Source of the DNA: Glycine soja
Lineage: Eukaryota; Streptophyta; Magnoliopsida; Fabales; Fabaceae
NCBI RefSeq assembly: GCF_004193775.1
Contig: NC_041021.1
Coordinates: 34,359,718-34,423,717 of the forward strand
Length of the DNA: 64,000 nt
Direction: 5' to 3'
In this document: positions 1 through 11,893 of the stretch, in pieces
How positions within the stretch are numbered: the first letter of the stretch is position 1
Layout: each line of letters starts with the position of its first letter
The notes under the pieces: model-generated
What the model was told of the DNA's origin: nothing
Seen by the model: only the letters and a program-made list of their open reading frames with translations
Databases searched by the model: none
Made by a program: the position numbers and the translations under genes

Positions 1-1
1 T

Positions 2-330
2 GCATTGCTGCAATTTTTCACCATGGTTCAGACTCAGTTTGGTGTATCTATCAAATGCCTCAAGTCTGATAATGCTAAGGAACTTGCCCTCACTCAGTTT
101 TTGGCTTCCATGGGCACTCTTCATCAATTTTCCTGTGTTGAAAGGCCGGAACAAAATTCAGTAGGGGAAAAGAAGCATCAACATCTACAAGTTTTCTCCT
201 CGAGCAGTGCCTGCAATTTTTGTTGGTTATCCCCAAGGTTATAAAGGATACAAATTGTATAGCCTAGACACTAAGAAATTTTTTGTGTCCAGAGATGTTG
301 TCTTTCATGAATCCATTTTTCCTTTTCAAA
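2..330 (+). pseudogene. copia integrase fragment
   Basis: The first part encodes the end of the integrase core, with the pattern SDN followed by a VERPEQN-type segment and a KHQHL stretch; these are degenerate forms of the usual SDNGTEF and ETPQQNGVVERKH motifs. At about 190-205 the frame jumps to the domain after the core (FVGYPQGYKGYK, then FFVSRDVVFHE), which normally lies well downstream. I infer an internal deletion plus a frameshift at the join. The start lies outside the window. In an intact element the enzyme would insert the cDNA into the chromosome in the nucleus. Confidence 0.8.
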
Positions 331-626
331 CCATTTCATAGCCTCAAGTCATTCCTGATCCTTTACTTGATTTGGTTATCCCCATTCCCATCACTAATAC
401 CTTACCTAACCCTGACCAGACACGTACCCAATCACCATAGCCATCTAATAGCTTTAACCATGACCCAACTGATTCACCCTCAATCCCTGGCTCAGATCAT
501 CCACACACTTTTCCCTCTGTCACCTTAAGAAGGAGTATATGCCACTCTAAGCATCCCTTATACTTGTCTGATTATGTAATATCACAATCTTAGGCTGCAT
601 ATCCCATCCAGCATCATTGTTCCCTG

Positions 627-2213
627 TTGCCTCTTAGCCCTCCTTACAGAGCTTTCATTAATCGCATCTTAGTTGTCTATGAACCTCAGTTTTATCATCA
701 AGTTGTTCCTTATCCTGAATGGTGTCGAGCAATACATGAGGAAATCCAAGCAATTGAAGCAAATTCCACTTGGACACTTGTTCTATTACCACCTGATAAG
801 CACTGTACAGGATGTCGATGGGTGTATAAAGTTAAATACAAAATGGATGGCTCTGTAGATATATACAAAGCTCGATTGGTTGCCAAAGGTTATACTCAAC
901 AAGTTGGGATCGATTTCTCTGATACATTCTCTCCAGTAGCCAAACTTACCACCATGAGAGTTCTGCTTTGTGTTGCTGCTGCTAGAAACTGGTGCCTCCT
1001 CTAATTGGATGTTAACAATGCTTTTTTGAATGGAGATTTGTTTGAAGAAGTTTATATGGAACTTCCCAAGGGATACAAGTTAGCCAATCCTTCATTGGTA
1101 TGCAAATTGAACAAATCATTATATGGCCTAAAACAAGCCTCTAGACAATGGTTCTGTAAGTTCTCTACTACTCTTCTTAGTCATGAATTCCATCAATCCA
1201 AGCATGATTACTCCCTTTTCACCATTGGCTCGGGAAATTTCTTAGTCATTTTACTAGTATATGTAGATGGCATCATCCTGTCAGGACCCAATCTTGCCTC
1301 TGTACAAGCCGTTCAGACCAAATTATAATCTTTGTTTCAATTAAAGATCCTTGGCCCTTTGAAATATTTTCTTGGCTTAGAAATAGCCAAATCCAGCAGA
1401 GGCATCTCACTATTATAGCGAAAGTATGCTTTATCTCTTTTGGAAGATACAGGTTTCTTGGCCTGCAAACCTTCCAATATACCAATGGATCCCAATCTGA
1501 AACTCAATCTTCATGACGGAGACTTACTCCCTGATCCATCAATGTACAAAAGATTAATTGGTAGATTGCTTTATTTGACCATCTCACGACCTGATATCAC
1601 CTTTGTTGTGAATCGATTAAGTCAATATATGAAAGAACCTAGAGTTCCTCACCTACATGTTGTTTATCATCTTCTACAGTATATCAAATTTGCTCCTGGA
1701 CAAGGTTTGTTTTTCCCTGCTCAGAACTCTCTCAACCTCACTGCCTTTGTTGATGCTGATTGGGCCAGCTGTGTTGATACCAGAAGATCCACTTCTGGCT
1801 TTTGTGTCTTTATGGGAAACAACCTTCTTTCTTGGCATTCTAAGAAACAACCCATTGTTTGAAAATCATCCATTGAAGCTGAATATCATGCCTTGTCTTC
1901 TGTTACTAGTGAAATTGTTTGGTTAAGCAAATTACTTCTTTACTATGAAGTTGATGTGCCCTCTGTGATGCTATTTTGTGATAATAAATCTGCTATAAGT
2001 CTTGCTTCAAACCCTGCTCATCATGAACGATCCAAGCATATTGACATTGATCCTCATTTCATCCGAGAATATGTTCAGTCCAAAGTAGTCAAGCTTGTCC
2101 ATGTCAAGAGCCAACACCAAGTTGCAAATGTTTTTACAAAAGCACTTCCAGGCCCGGTTTTTGGTAAATTCATTGCCAAGTTGGGAATGATTAACATCTA
2201 TTCACCAACTTGA
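627..2213 (+). pseudogene. copia reverse transcriptase-RNase H with four in-frame stops
   Basis: One continuous frame without a frameshift runs through RT and RNase H. Landmarks are the RT entry region ([21 protein letters not shown]), then [12 protein letters not shown], the active-site box as YVDG where YVDD is expected, and RNase H segments with DADWA, STSGF, EAEYHAL, CDNKSA and KHIDI. The frame is broken by stops at 1002-1004, 1326-1328, 1416-1418 and 1860-1862. The altered second catalytic aspartate of the YVDD box is a further inactivating change. Loss by point mutation only suggests slow decay, or deamination of methylated DNA. It ends 12 bases before the LTR, as usual in copia elements. 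Confidence 0.92.
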
Positions 2214-2220
2214 GGGGGGG
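2211..2220 (+). promoter_or_regulatory. polypurine tract of the copia element
   Basis: TGAGGGGGGG lies a few bases before the LTR, where second-strand DNA synthesis is primed in copia elements. The pol stop codon overlaps its start. Confidence 0.8.
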
Positions 2221-2225
2221 TATCA

Positions 2226-2504
2226 TGATTAAGCAGTTGCAGTTAGTTACAAGAAGTTATTTGAGTAGTTAGTTGGTTATGGCAGTTAGTTGGTTACTAG
2301 AAGTTATTTGAGTAGTTAGTTGGTTATGGCAGTTAGTTAGTTACTAGAAGTTATTTGAGTAAGTTAGTTACTAGAAGTTATTTGAGTAAGTTAGTTGGTT
2401 ACTCAAGTTAGTTATTTTCTGTCTTTGTATAAATAAACCAACTTTGTAATACTTTGATGAATGAATCCTCAAACTGCTTTTCATCTATCTTTCATTTCTT
2501 TACA
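2226..2504 (+). repeat. 3' LTR of the copia element, with internal tandem repeats
   Basis: Starts TGATTAAG, ends TTTACA, about 279 bp. A unit containing AGAAGTTATTTGAG occurs at 2252, 2299, 2346 and 2373 (steps 47, 47 and 27). The repeats lie just upstream of a TATAAATA box near 2427, where an enhancer would be expected. The exact end is inferred from the TG...CA rule only. Confidence 0.78.
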
Positions 2505-3305
2505 GCTAAGAAACAAAGTACCCGACCTAAAGAAGGAGGTGGATAAAGATATTCAAAAAGGAAAATAACATGCACGTGAAACTCACGGACCTCACTACAA
2601 CTACTACACTCCCCTTAATGTTAGTAGATCAAGGATCTTGGAGCAAGCCCTTGCCACTAAGGTTTTAGCAAGGCCAAAATGTGCCAAAACTTAACCAAGG
2701 GTTGATCCCTCAAAGCATTGTCGATACCATAGAAATCAAGGCCACTCAATGGAAGAATGCATAATACTTAAAGATAAAATTAAGGATCTCATAAAAAATG
2801 GTGTTTAAAAGACTTTGTCTACAAACCGTCCACTCAATGTCAGGGTTCCAGGTACTAGGACCAAGACAAAAGTCGTGCCCAAGACAAGAATGACCGAGAA
2901 GTCACTCTAAAGAAAGGGAAGACAAAACGGATCAACCTAGAAGAGTTAGAAACACCACCGCTAGTGGTTTTGAAGGTGGAGGATGCACCTCCTAGGCCAG
3001 GAAAAAGTATTTACGCAATGTTCGATTCATAAACATGGTGGCCATGCGAAATAAGGTTGAGATACCCGACATAACATTCACAAGTGCAGACTTCGAGAGT
3101 ATGGATCCTAAACAAGATGACCCCATGGTCATTACCATCAAAGTAGTAGATTGCTTGGTAAGGAAAATGCTCATAGACTAGGGGAGCTTAGCCGACATCT
3201 TGCTTTGGAACACCTTATAGCAATTGGATATACTTAAGTCAACACTACAACCCTACAATGATTCGTTCTTCGGATTTGTCGATGAAAGGGTAGGCACAAG
3301 AAGAT
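2505..3305 (+). pseudogene. Tat-type gag end and protease, 5' part
   Basis: Frames broken by stops encode a segment like the one before the protease in Tat elements: a His/Cys-poor remnant around HRNQGHSMEE and a following LKDKI..LI motif (about 2715-2800), then the protease start with DITFTSADFE, DPMVITIKV, and a LIDxGSLADILLW segment (about 3060-3220) in which the position after the active-site Asp is a stop codon. The frame ends in ERVGTR at 3305, exactly at the border of the Athila-like element, and resumes at 15590. This supports one protease split by a later insertion. Confidence 0.8.
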
Positions 3306-4599
3306 TGTTAATGTTTTAATTGCATTAGGATTTACCTCAACCAAGTGTAACTGAGTACTAATATAGTACTGAATCGAAGCTCAAGTCATCTCCCAAGGGA
3401 TTAGTGCAAGGATGAATATTCAAATTAAAGCCTTTCAGATAAAGATATTTTTGTGTTTTTATATTTTAAACTACCTAAAAATAAAACTAATAAAAATAGA
3501 AAATGAAATATATATTTTTCTAAAGAGATTAATCTGTTGAAAATTTAATAACAAAAATTAAAATAAAATGTAAGAAGTTACTTGTTGATGCGATAATAAT
3601 TGTAGACAGAAATAATAACATTGGGATGCTAAGATTGTACTCAGAATCCCCCTATTTGTTGCAATTCCTCACACTTCTACATCGTTATATCGTTCATCCC
3701 CAATTCACCAATGTATTTTATCCCTAATCCCTAAGGTGATAGACCCTAAATCACTTACCTTGATTCCCAATCCCTTGGCAAACCAACACAAGCAATCAAC
3801 ATTATTGTTTGGGAATTAGTAATGCTTAACCAAGATTATTCTATCCCTAGAGATAACTCCAATTAAGTATTTGATTAAGTTCGGGTTTCAACAAGACTCG
3901 CCAAAATGCATGCCAATTCTTGGAATCATCTATGAGGTGTGCAGGCTCACAAAGCATTAAGTATAGAAAGTGAATAATGAACTCAAACAATATATTAATG
4001 TGAGAAAATTACATCAAATAAGGTTTAATCCTTTCCTCTCCTAGCTAAGAAAGAAACTAGCCACTCATGAAATACAAGAAGAGAGAAGAGTTTTTCAGTG
4101 AAGGGTGGTGTATAAAGGTGTCTTTTTTTGCCGATGCCTATATATGCCTCTCTATTTATAGAATCATAGGTGTGTTTAATAGAAGCAAATAATCTCCAGA
4201 ATTTACAAACTAATATAATTTATACAAGGAAATTATATCTTCAACTGATATAATCTGTTTTAATTGTTGTAATTATCTTCCAAGTGATTTTCTTCATTTA
4301 TCTTCGAGCTATATCTCCATAATTATCTTTGTTTTGAATTAATTTAGTTTCTGGATGCACTATTTGGTGCGCTCCTCAATTTGAGTTGGCTTGAGCAGCC
4401 TATACCTCGCTTGAGCGAGGCTACCTAGTAAAATTGCCCTATTTCTGTGTAAAAACTTCTAAAATTGTAATTCATATAAAAATATATTAAAAATTGAAAA
4501 CATAATGAATTTGATTCAAAACGAGGCCTAAAGTATATTAAAGTATCAAATAAACATCTCAAGTTGCATATGAAAATAGGATAAATTTGACGTTTATTA
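3306..4599 (-). repeat. 3' LTR of the Athila-like element
   Basis: About 1.29 kb, similar along most of its length to 14411-15589 and, in the opposite direction, to 55061-56313. A TATA-like box (minus strand, + strand TATTTATAG near 4152) has two copies of GCTTGAGC upstream of it, at 4389 and 4409 (20 bp apart). The + strand left end TGTTAATG corresponds to the CATTAACA end of the LTR. Confidence 0.82.
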
Positions 4600-6249
4600 A
4601 CACTCTAAACTTAGAAAACCTTGCATGTTCTCAACCAAGACTGAACTAGAAACAAAATGACTAGTAAAAATTTAAAATAAAACTAGACTAAAAATAAGAA
4701 CAAGGATTCACAATGATAAGTTACAAACATGCTTCTCTTGCATTCCCTCTTTTTATTCAGTGATGTATTTGATTATGTGCTTCAATCTCCTAAGTATGGT
4801 GCCCACATTCAGCTTTTTAACTCAACCAAATCATTTGCAAAGTTCAAAACATGCAACAAGAGTGCCATTACAAATCTAATCACATAGCTACTTGTCATCT
4901 CATAAAGTGTTTTAGTCTTAAGCTCATGATTTAGCTTGGGTAAGTGTTTCACTCAATTCACATCTTAGAACACCATAGTTCAACTTTGACTTTCATCTCA
5001 AGTTAATCAATACATCAAAGGCATGCAGAGATCACTAAGGAATTTATTGGCTTGCAACAGGGCTTGGCTAACAATAGTATTAGTTTTTCTAGATATTTCA
5101 AAGTAACTTAGAGGAAGAAAAGCATTAGTCTATTCATTAGATTTCATTCACTTCCTACCAATCCTTGATACCCCAAATTTTTAATTTCACAAATACTTTG
5201 CTTTGTCCTCAATTTTTGATTTTTTTTCTTTACTTTGCTTCTCTCTTGTTTTTCTTTATTTTTCTATTTTTCATTTTTTTTCTTTTTCAATACTTTACAA
5301 GAGAGAATGAGGATAATACTTTCAACCTTTGTTCGCGTGATAGCTTGTTGGTACCCTTTATTTTGCTCCTTTTGAGTGGTGCATTGCCACTCCAAACATA
5401 AAACTTGTCCCAATTCCTAGACCTATGCTCTCATATCCTTTAAGTTAAGGGTAGTAGTGGATATATAAACATATAAATTTCAAGGTTACGGAATTAGAAA
5501 AGAATACATCAATTAAGCTCAAAGTAAGGTGCAAGGGATAAACAATGTAGGCTAGGCTTTTCAGCTCTTGGTTAAACATCCAAACATGGCCTTGATCATT
5601 TCAATGCATATAATTGCAATCAGTCTACAAGAGATTCAGTCAAAGTCTATTGTGAGTGACATAAGAGTGTCTCTCAATATATATTTGTATCATTATGAGG
5701 ATCACTCACTCACTAGGCTAGGTCTACAACTTGTTTTACTTGCTTTCAATTTTTCATGTCAAACTCATTACACATCTCAATCAAGCAAAATCAGTGGTTT
5801 TGACTTTAAGCGTTTGAGTTCAACCACACAAATAATGATTCAAGCACAAAAATTTATTTTATTTTATGGTGGGTTTGCAAGAATGGTGATGCTTCTTATT
5901 CACTTGTGTTTCCTTATCTTCCTAATAATAAACATATTCCTAAACTACCACACATATACTAAACAACTTAATTAATAAAGCAAAATTAACAAAAAGTAAA
6001 AAAGAGGGGTAGAGAAGGTTTCACTTAGGGCTGAAGAGCCCTCAACATCTCCTCATATCCATTGCAGCCTCGCTACCCCCTAGACAGAGAGTATGTGGTC
6101 CTCTAAATGAGCTGGTCGTTAATAAGGCTGCACATGATGAACAAAACTCAAAAATGCAAGTTAGTGCTATTCTACTAAGTGATAATCTTTTTTTGAACTC
6201 CAAACTTAAAGCTACAAACTATCCTAAATGAATGTAATGTAAAAAGTGA
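4600..6249 (-). other. region between integrase and 3' LTR of the Athila-like element
   Basis: Athila elements often carry an envelope-like ORF here. I see only short frames, a T-rich tract (5210-5290) and no recognisable protein on either strand. It may be untranslated sequence or a fully decayed third ORF. Confidence 0.5.
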
Positions 6250-7320
6250 GAGTTAGAAAGTTAGGTTGCCTCCCAGTAATGTTACTTTAATGTCACTAGC
6301 TTGACATTTGGTGTCGCTCTAAGGATCTTCGAGCTTGATGACTATGGTGTGTTGTGGGACTTCTCCACCAAGGTAGATCTTTAATCTTTGGCCATTGACC
6401 AACTACCTGCAGTCTTTGGATTAGTCTTTTATCTCTATAACTCCATAAGGCTTAACGTCTTTGACAGTAAAGGGACCACTCCATCTCGATTTTAATTTTC
6501 AGAGAAACAACTTTAATTTGAGTTGTAGAGCAATACTTGTTGTCCGAGTCTAAATTCTCTGTGGAGGATCTTTTTGTCATTGTACCTCTTGGTTATTTTT
6601 TTGTAGATCTTGGATGATTCATATGCGTTGAGGCACATCTCTTCATGTTCGTGTAGTTGTACCTTCTTCTTCTCTCCAGATGTTGTAGACTCAAAGTTAA
6701 GGAACTTCATGGCCCAATGAGCTTTCATTTCCAACTCCACTGGTAGGTGGCGTGCTTTTCCATACACCATTTGAAACAGGGACAAACCAATGGGTGTTTT
6801 GAAGGCTGTTCTATATGCCCATGGGCAATCATCAAGTTTTGAAGCTCAATCCTTCCTTGAAGTAGCTACAATTTTTTTTAGTATCCTCTTATTTTCCCTA
6901 TTTGAAACTTTAGCTTGTCCATTTGTTCATGGATGATAGGGTTATGCTACTTTGTGTCAAACATCTTGAGACATAGTCCATCGCTACCAAGATATATACG
7001 TTGTCACATAAGGATGGTAAGGAACCAAAAAAATCAATTCCCCAACAGTCAAAGAATTCTACCTCTTGAATGTTATGCAATGGCATTTCATGTTGTCTAG
7101 ATATGTTATCGGTTCATTGACAGTTGTCGCATGATCATGCATGGTTGTGAGCATATTTGAAGAGTGTAGGACAATAGAATCTGGCTTGAAAGATCTTTGC
7201 AGTTGTTCTTTCTCTATTGAAGTGGCCTCTATATGGTAAGTTGTGGCAATGCCAAAGTATGCTAGCTTGTTCTTCCTTTGTTACACATCGCCTTAACAAA
7301 TTGTCAGCACCAATATGAAA
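6250..7320 (-). pseudogene. Athila-like integrase
   Basis: From right to left one finds a zinc-finger remnant with paired His and Cys (about 7230-7110), a core with a WGIDFFG-type segment (about 7040), a region with PFQ-type VYGKA..LPVELE (about 6780-6720), and a C-terminal domain with RWSGPFTVKDVKPYG (about 6490-6430). Stops and frameshifts break all of it. The VYGKA and LPVELE words are typical of the Athila branch. In an active element this enzyme joins the cDNA to chromosomal DNA. Confidence 0.85.
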
Positions 7321-7466
7321 AAGAATAGGGTCATCCCAAATATACCTGGTGACTTCTCAGAAGAACCTTTTCCTTTCGTGGAATTGCATACCTTCTGGTG
7401 GTTGTGTCGTGGCCTTAAAGTTTGCCATGTCAGTGAACCAAGGGTAGTCCTTGTCCTTGAAGCTTA

Positions 7467-8998
7467 CTACATGAGTGTCTCATCTAGGAATTCCTCTTTG
7501 TTCTTCTTTTCTTTCTTGGTGACTTCTTCATTGACAAATCTTAATAGATGATCGGCTATAAGGTTGTCATACCCCTTTTTGTCTTGGATTTCTAGATCAA
7601 ACTCTTGAAGTAGAAGGACCCATCTAATTAATCTTGGCTTGGAATCCACTTTGGCGAGTAGATATTTTACAGCTGAATGGTCGGTGTGCACAATGATCTT
7701 TGATCCTATAAGATATGATCGAAAATTTTCAAGGGCATAAACCACTGCTAGCATCTCCTTCTTTGTTGATGCATAGTTGATTTAGTCTCCATTTAGCACT
7801 TTGTTGGCACATTAGATAGCACAAAATGTTCCATTCCTCTTTTGTCCTGATACTGCTCCTACAACATAGTCACTAGCATCACACAATAATTCAAATTCTT
7901 TCCCCCAATGGGGAGCCACTATAACTGGTGCGGTTACTAGTTTTTCTTTCAAGAGGTCGAAAGCTCGAAGGCATTCTTCATTGAAGTGGAACAGGTTCTC
8001 TTTGACAAGTAAATTACTGAGGGGTTTGGCAATCTTAGAGAAATCTTGTATGAACCTTCTATAGAAACCAATGTGCCCCAAAAAATTTCTTACTCCTTTC
8101 ACGTCTCAAGGTGGTGAGGGCTTTTCAATTACTTCTATCTTGGCTTGATCTACTTCAATACCTCTTGCTGAAATTTTATGCCCGAGCACTATACCTTCAG
8201 TTACCATGAAATGTGCTTTTACCAATTAAGCATGAGGTTCTTTTCAATGCATCTTTCTAGGACTATTTCCAGGTTATTGAGGCATGACATGAATGAATCT
8301 CTTAATACAGAGAAATCATCCATAAATATCTTTATGTATTTTTCTACCATGTAAAAAAAGATGGCATTCATACACCTTTGGAATGTGGTTGGTGCATTGC
8401 AAAGTCCAAAGGGAATTCTCCAATAGGCAAAGACTCCAAATGGACAAGTGAAGGTTGTTTTCTCTTGATCCTCCGGATTAACAAGAATTTGGTTATACCC
8501 AGTATCCATCCATAAAGCAATAGAAAGCTTGACTGGCTAACCTCTTAAGCATTTGATCCATGAAGGGAAGAGGAAAGTTTTCTTTCCTTGTTGCCTTATT
8601 GAGAAGGCAGTAATTGATACATATTCTCCAACTAGTCATGATCCTTGTGGGAATCAGCTCATTCTTATAGTTCTTTATCACTGTTATTCCACCCTTTTTG
8701 GGGACTACTTGCACGGAGCTTACCCATGAACTGTCGGAAATGGCATATATCATTCTAGCTTTAAGAAGCTTCGGTACTTCTTTTCTTCCTCTTTCATCAC
8801 CGGGTTGAGTCTCCTTTGTGGTTGTGCTACTTTGAAGTCCTCTTCAAGGTTGATGTTGTGCATGCAGATGGATGGGCTTATTCCTTTGAGGTTGGAGACT
8901 TCACATCCTAAGGCTTGCTTGTGCTTTTTTAGTACTTCCACTAGTTTTTTTTTCTTCCTCTTTGCGTGATGTGCTACTAATGATGGCTGATTTCTCAT
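7467..8998 (-). pseudogene. Athila-like reverse transcriptase-RNase H
   Basis: RT begins near 8998. Landmarks are VQVVPKKGG (about 8700), WRICINY followed by LNKATRKENFPLPF (about 8620-8560), FTCPFGVFAY, PFGLCNAPTTFQRCM (about 8440-8370) and the active-site box FMDD at about 8320. The connection and RNase H follow, with GFYRRFI (about 8060), CDASD (about 7890) and [10 protein letters not shown] (about 7690). Frameshifts near 8500 and 8110-8220 and several stops separate the pieces. The catalytic DD pair of the RT is still present. Confidence 0.9.
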
Positions 8999-9883
8999 CC
9001 TCGCCGTCTAAAAAGACATACTTAACATGAGGAGGCAAGGGATTTAATTCCAAGATAGGTTTTGCTTTAATCAAGGTTCTTGGATCTTTTATTTTATTTT
9101 CCAGCTCTCCCTTTGAGGAATCTAGGAGATGGATGCATTCCCCTAGCTCTTCATTATGCTTCAATGTGAGGTCTTCCATGACGTTGGTTAAAGCAAGCTC
9201 TAATGGGATTGGTGTTACGATTTGTGGAGTTTTCTCTTCTATTACTTCATCAATTATATCCACCTTGAAGCCCTTTTTTATCCTTGAGGTGCTTCAAGTT
9301 TCATGCACATCAAATGTGATCTCCTCGTCATCCACTCTTAAAGTGCATTTGCCCTCCACAACACTGATGATGACATTAGCAGAATTCATGAACTGTCTTC
9401 CTAGAATTAAAGGGACAGCGACATCTTCTTTGATATCCATGATGACAAAGTCCACTAGTATGGTGAACCTCCCAACTAGTACATGCATGTTCTCCACTAT
9501 TCCAAGAGGAAATTTAATGGAACGGTATGCTAGTTGTATCGTCATGGGTGTTGGTTTCATCGCTGCCTTTCCAATTTTATTTAGCAGAGATAATGGCATT
9601 AGGTTGATGCTAGATCCAAGATCGAGTTGATTAATTAAGTCTATAAGCCTTCTATGTCACTGCTCATTATCTTGCGTTGTTGGTTTGCGAGGATATGGCT
9701 TCTCACTATAATTGCTTGTTTAACTTCTCATGTTAGTTGGCTCTTTGTCTTAATTAGCTCTTGTGTTATTTCTTCAACTACCATGTCCTCTTCTTGTATG
9801 TCTTCCTTCACTTCGTCGTCAACCTCCATGTCCTTTTTCACTTGCTTTTTAGTTGTTAACCCACTATTGTTGTTACGACATTG
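8999..9883 (-). pseudogene. Athila-like protease and gag C-terminal region
   Basis: A protease-like frame (9599-9294) shows LMPLSLLNKIG, then a region ending in PLILGRQFM and an NVIISV stretch, the usual order in gypsy aspartic proteases. The active-site LDxGA motif just upstream (about 9620) is shortened, so catalysis is lost. A Glu-rich linker (9890-9780) precedes it, and a linker towards RT follows (9263-8901). The region is cut at 9883 by the solo LTR; gag resumes at 12783. Confidence 0.75.
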
Positions 9884-10211
9884 TGTAACACCCTGAAATA
9901 TTATTAATTATAAATTGATGTTTAATTGTATTTATCATTTTATTTGACTATATGGTTGACTTGAATGAGTTGAGGTATGGCTTGAATTAGTCATGTGTGA
10001 ATTTCTTGATGTGGATGTTGAGTTATGTGGAGTTTTTTTGAGCTAAGTTCAAATTATGAGATTTCAAATTTTTCCTAAACCTATTCCAGTAAGATCACGA
10101 TCCCGGATTCGTTAACCGTTGGATCATCTTCAAATTTTGACGCGAGGTTCCTAAGACAATTCTTCATAGTCTGACCAATGGGATTTTGAAAATATTAACT
10201 TTTGATATCTC

Positions 10212-10433
10212 GCTAAGCGTGAAGGGCGAGCTAAGCGCAATTCTAACCCGAGAGGGAATTGCGCTGAGCGAGAAGGGGCGCGCTAAACGCAATTCCAACC
10301 CGAGAGGGAATTGCGCTGAGTGAGAATTGGCCCGCTGAGCGAGACTTAGTGCAGAGGGAGTTATGCTAAGCACGAATTGTCGCGCTAAACATGAAAAGTA
10401 GACTCCCACTTAGTGAGACGAGCTCGCTAAGTG
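10212..10433 (+). promoter_or_regulatory. array of GCTNAGCG motifs in pairs 18-19 bp apart
   Basis: Copies or variants of GCTNAGCG start at 10212/10230, 10263/10282, 10315/10334, 10365/10384 and about 10408/10426. Members of each pair are 18-19 bp apart. The array ends about 15 bp upstream of the TATA box, the place of a core-promoter enhancer. Binding function is inferred only. Confidence 0.6.
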
Positions 10434-11571
10434 ACATCTGCAGATTATAAATACGTTTTTTAGCGTGAAAAACATGATTTTCACTCTCTCCTCTCTAAAT
10501 TCCATCCAAACCCTAACACCTCATTTTCCACCACCCACGACCACCAGTGGCCGCCACGAGTCGTCGTTGCTTGCCATCGAACTCCCACACCAAGAGGAAC
10601 ATTTTAATCAGAGCGGAATCCTCAAAATCCTCCTCAAAGATTCGGTGGAGAAAATTCCCCCAATCCTCCATTTCATAGCTTCTCTGAGGTAATCTGGACT
10701 TCTAAGCACTTCTCCTAGTTAGTTTGAGTTCCTCTTAGTATCTCTTGTGTGTTGGGTACTGTAATAGGGTGTTTTTACACTTCCTTTAAAAAACCCTTGA
10801 AAATGAGAATTGTAAAAGTTATCTTTTTATAACATTGATGTTATTTTCGTGACCTTCACTGAACCCTGGTCTCAATAGCGTGATCGGAATTTTAAAATGA
10901 TGTCTCCTTTTAGTAGAATCTGAAACACCCCTTAGCCCTTTATGTTTTGATAGGGGTATTTGACTCCGAATATTGTTATTAACCTTGTTTTTGAAACCTA
11001 TTCTAAATTTCCTTCAATTTGGTATATAGAACCTTGTGTTTGGACTGACGAGCGTGAACGAGAGAGACCTCTGAGCAACGCAAAGAGGAACTGAAGGAGA
11101 GCTCACGATAGGTGAGGGGAGTTTATTATCACTTACAGTTTTTAATACCATAGTTGGGGGTCAGGGAACCCAACTATAGGGATGTATGCATGTCCCTGTT
11201 GCATGCTGGTTTTCAAGAAAATAATGTTTTTGACTAATGGGATGCGATATATCTATTATTGATGAATAACATTATTGTTTCTATTAGACTTGTGTTGTCT
11301 GAAGACCTGGGGAGTGTGAATCTCAGGCATGAACTATATATGTATATGCGAAGTGTGACTTACTGATGATATTTCTATTGATGACATTAATTGATATGAG
11401 GTGACGTTGATGTTTATGATAATATTGATATGAGATGATGTTGTTGTTAATGATTATGTCAATATGAGTTGATGTTGTTATTGATGATTATGTTAATATG
11501 AGATGATGTTGATGTTGAGAATGATATTGAGATGAAATGTTGATGATGTTGAAAATGCATTGTGATGATGT

Positions 11572-11893
11572 TATGTTGTGTATGTACATGGGGGGTGCAG
11601 TGACCTTGTTGGATATCCCTGGTGGGGGAAAATAGAGTGGTTAAAGAGTTTTAAGCATCTCTGGAGGGGGATGGCTTAGAATCTTTGATTATCCACGATC
11701 AATGCATTGATGGTACCCATGTTTCATAAGTTGTATGTTGTGTATGTACATGGGGGTGTAGTGACCTTGTTGGATATCCCTGGTGGAGGAAATAGAGTGG
11801 TTAAAGAGTTTTAAGCATTTTTGGAGGGGGGTGGCTTAGAATCTTTAATTATCCACGGTCAGTGCATTGATGGTGCCCATGTTTCATTCTTCA
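11572..11893 (+). repeat. two tandem copies of a 162 bp unit in the solo LTR
   Basis: The segment beginning TATGTTGTGTATGTACATGG at 11572 recurs at 11734 with few differences and includes TGACCTTGTTGGATATCCC in both copies. Confidence 0.85.

Larger units (their letters stand above)
1..2504 (+). mobile_element. Ty1/copia retrotransposon, 3' half with 3' LTR
   Basis: The order integrase, reverse transcriptase, RNase H, purine tract, LTR is that of a Ty1/copia element read on the + strand. The 5' half lies left of the window, so the 5' LTR and the target duplication cannot be checked. Between the integrase piece and the RT (about 331-626) only low-complexity Pro/Ser/Thr-type linker is left. The LTR abuts gag sequence of a Tat-type gypsy element at 2505, so this element probably landed in that gag. 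The stops in pol show that it is dead. Confidence 0.9.

Noticed and set aside
5165..5401. Phe-rich membrane-like frame
   Set aside because: Encoded by a T-rich tract in the 3' part of the Athila-like element.
9133..9630. 165-codon frame on the + strand
   Set aside because: Antisense shadow of the Athila-like protease region.
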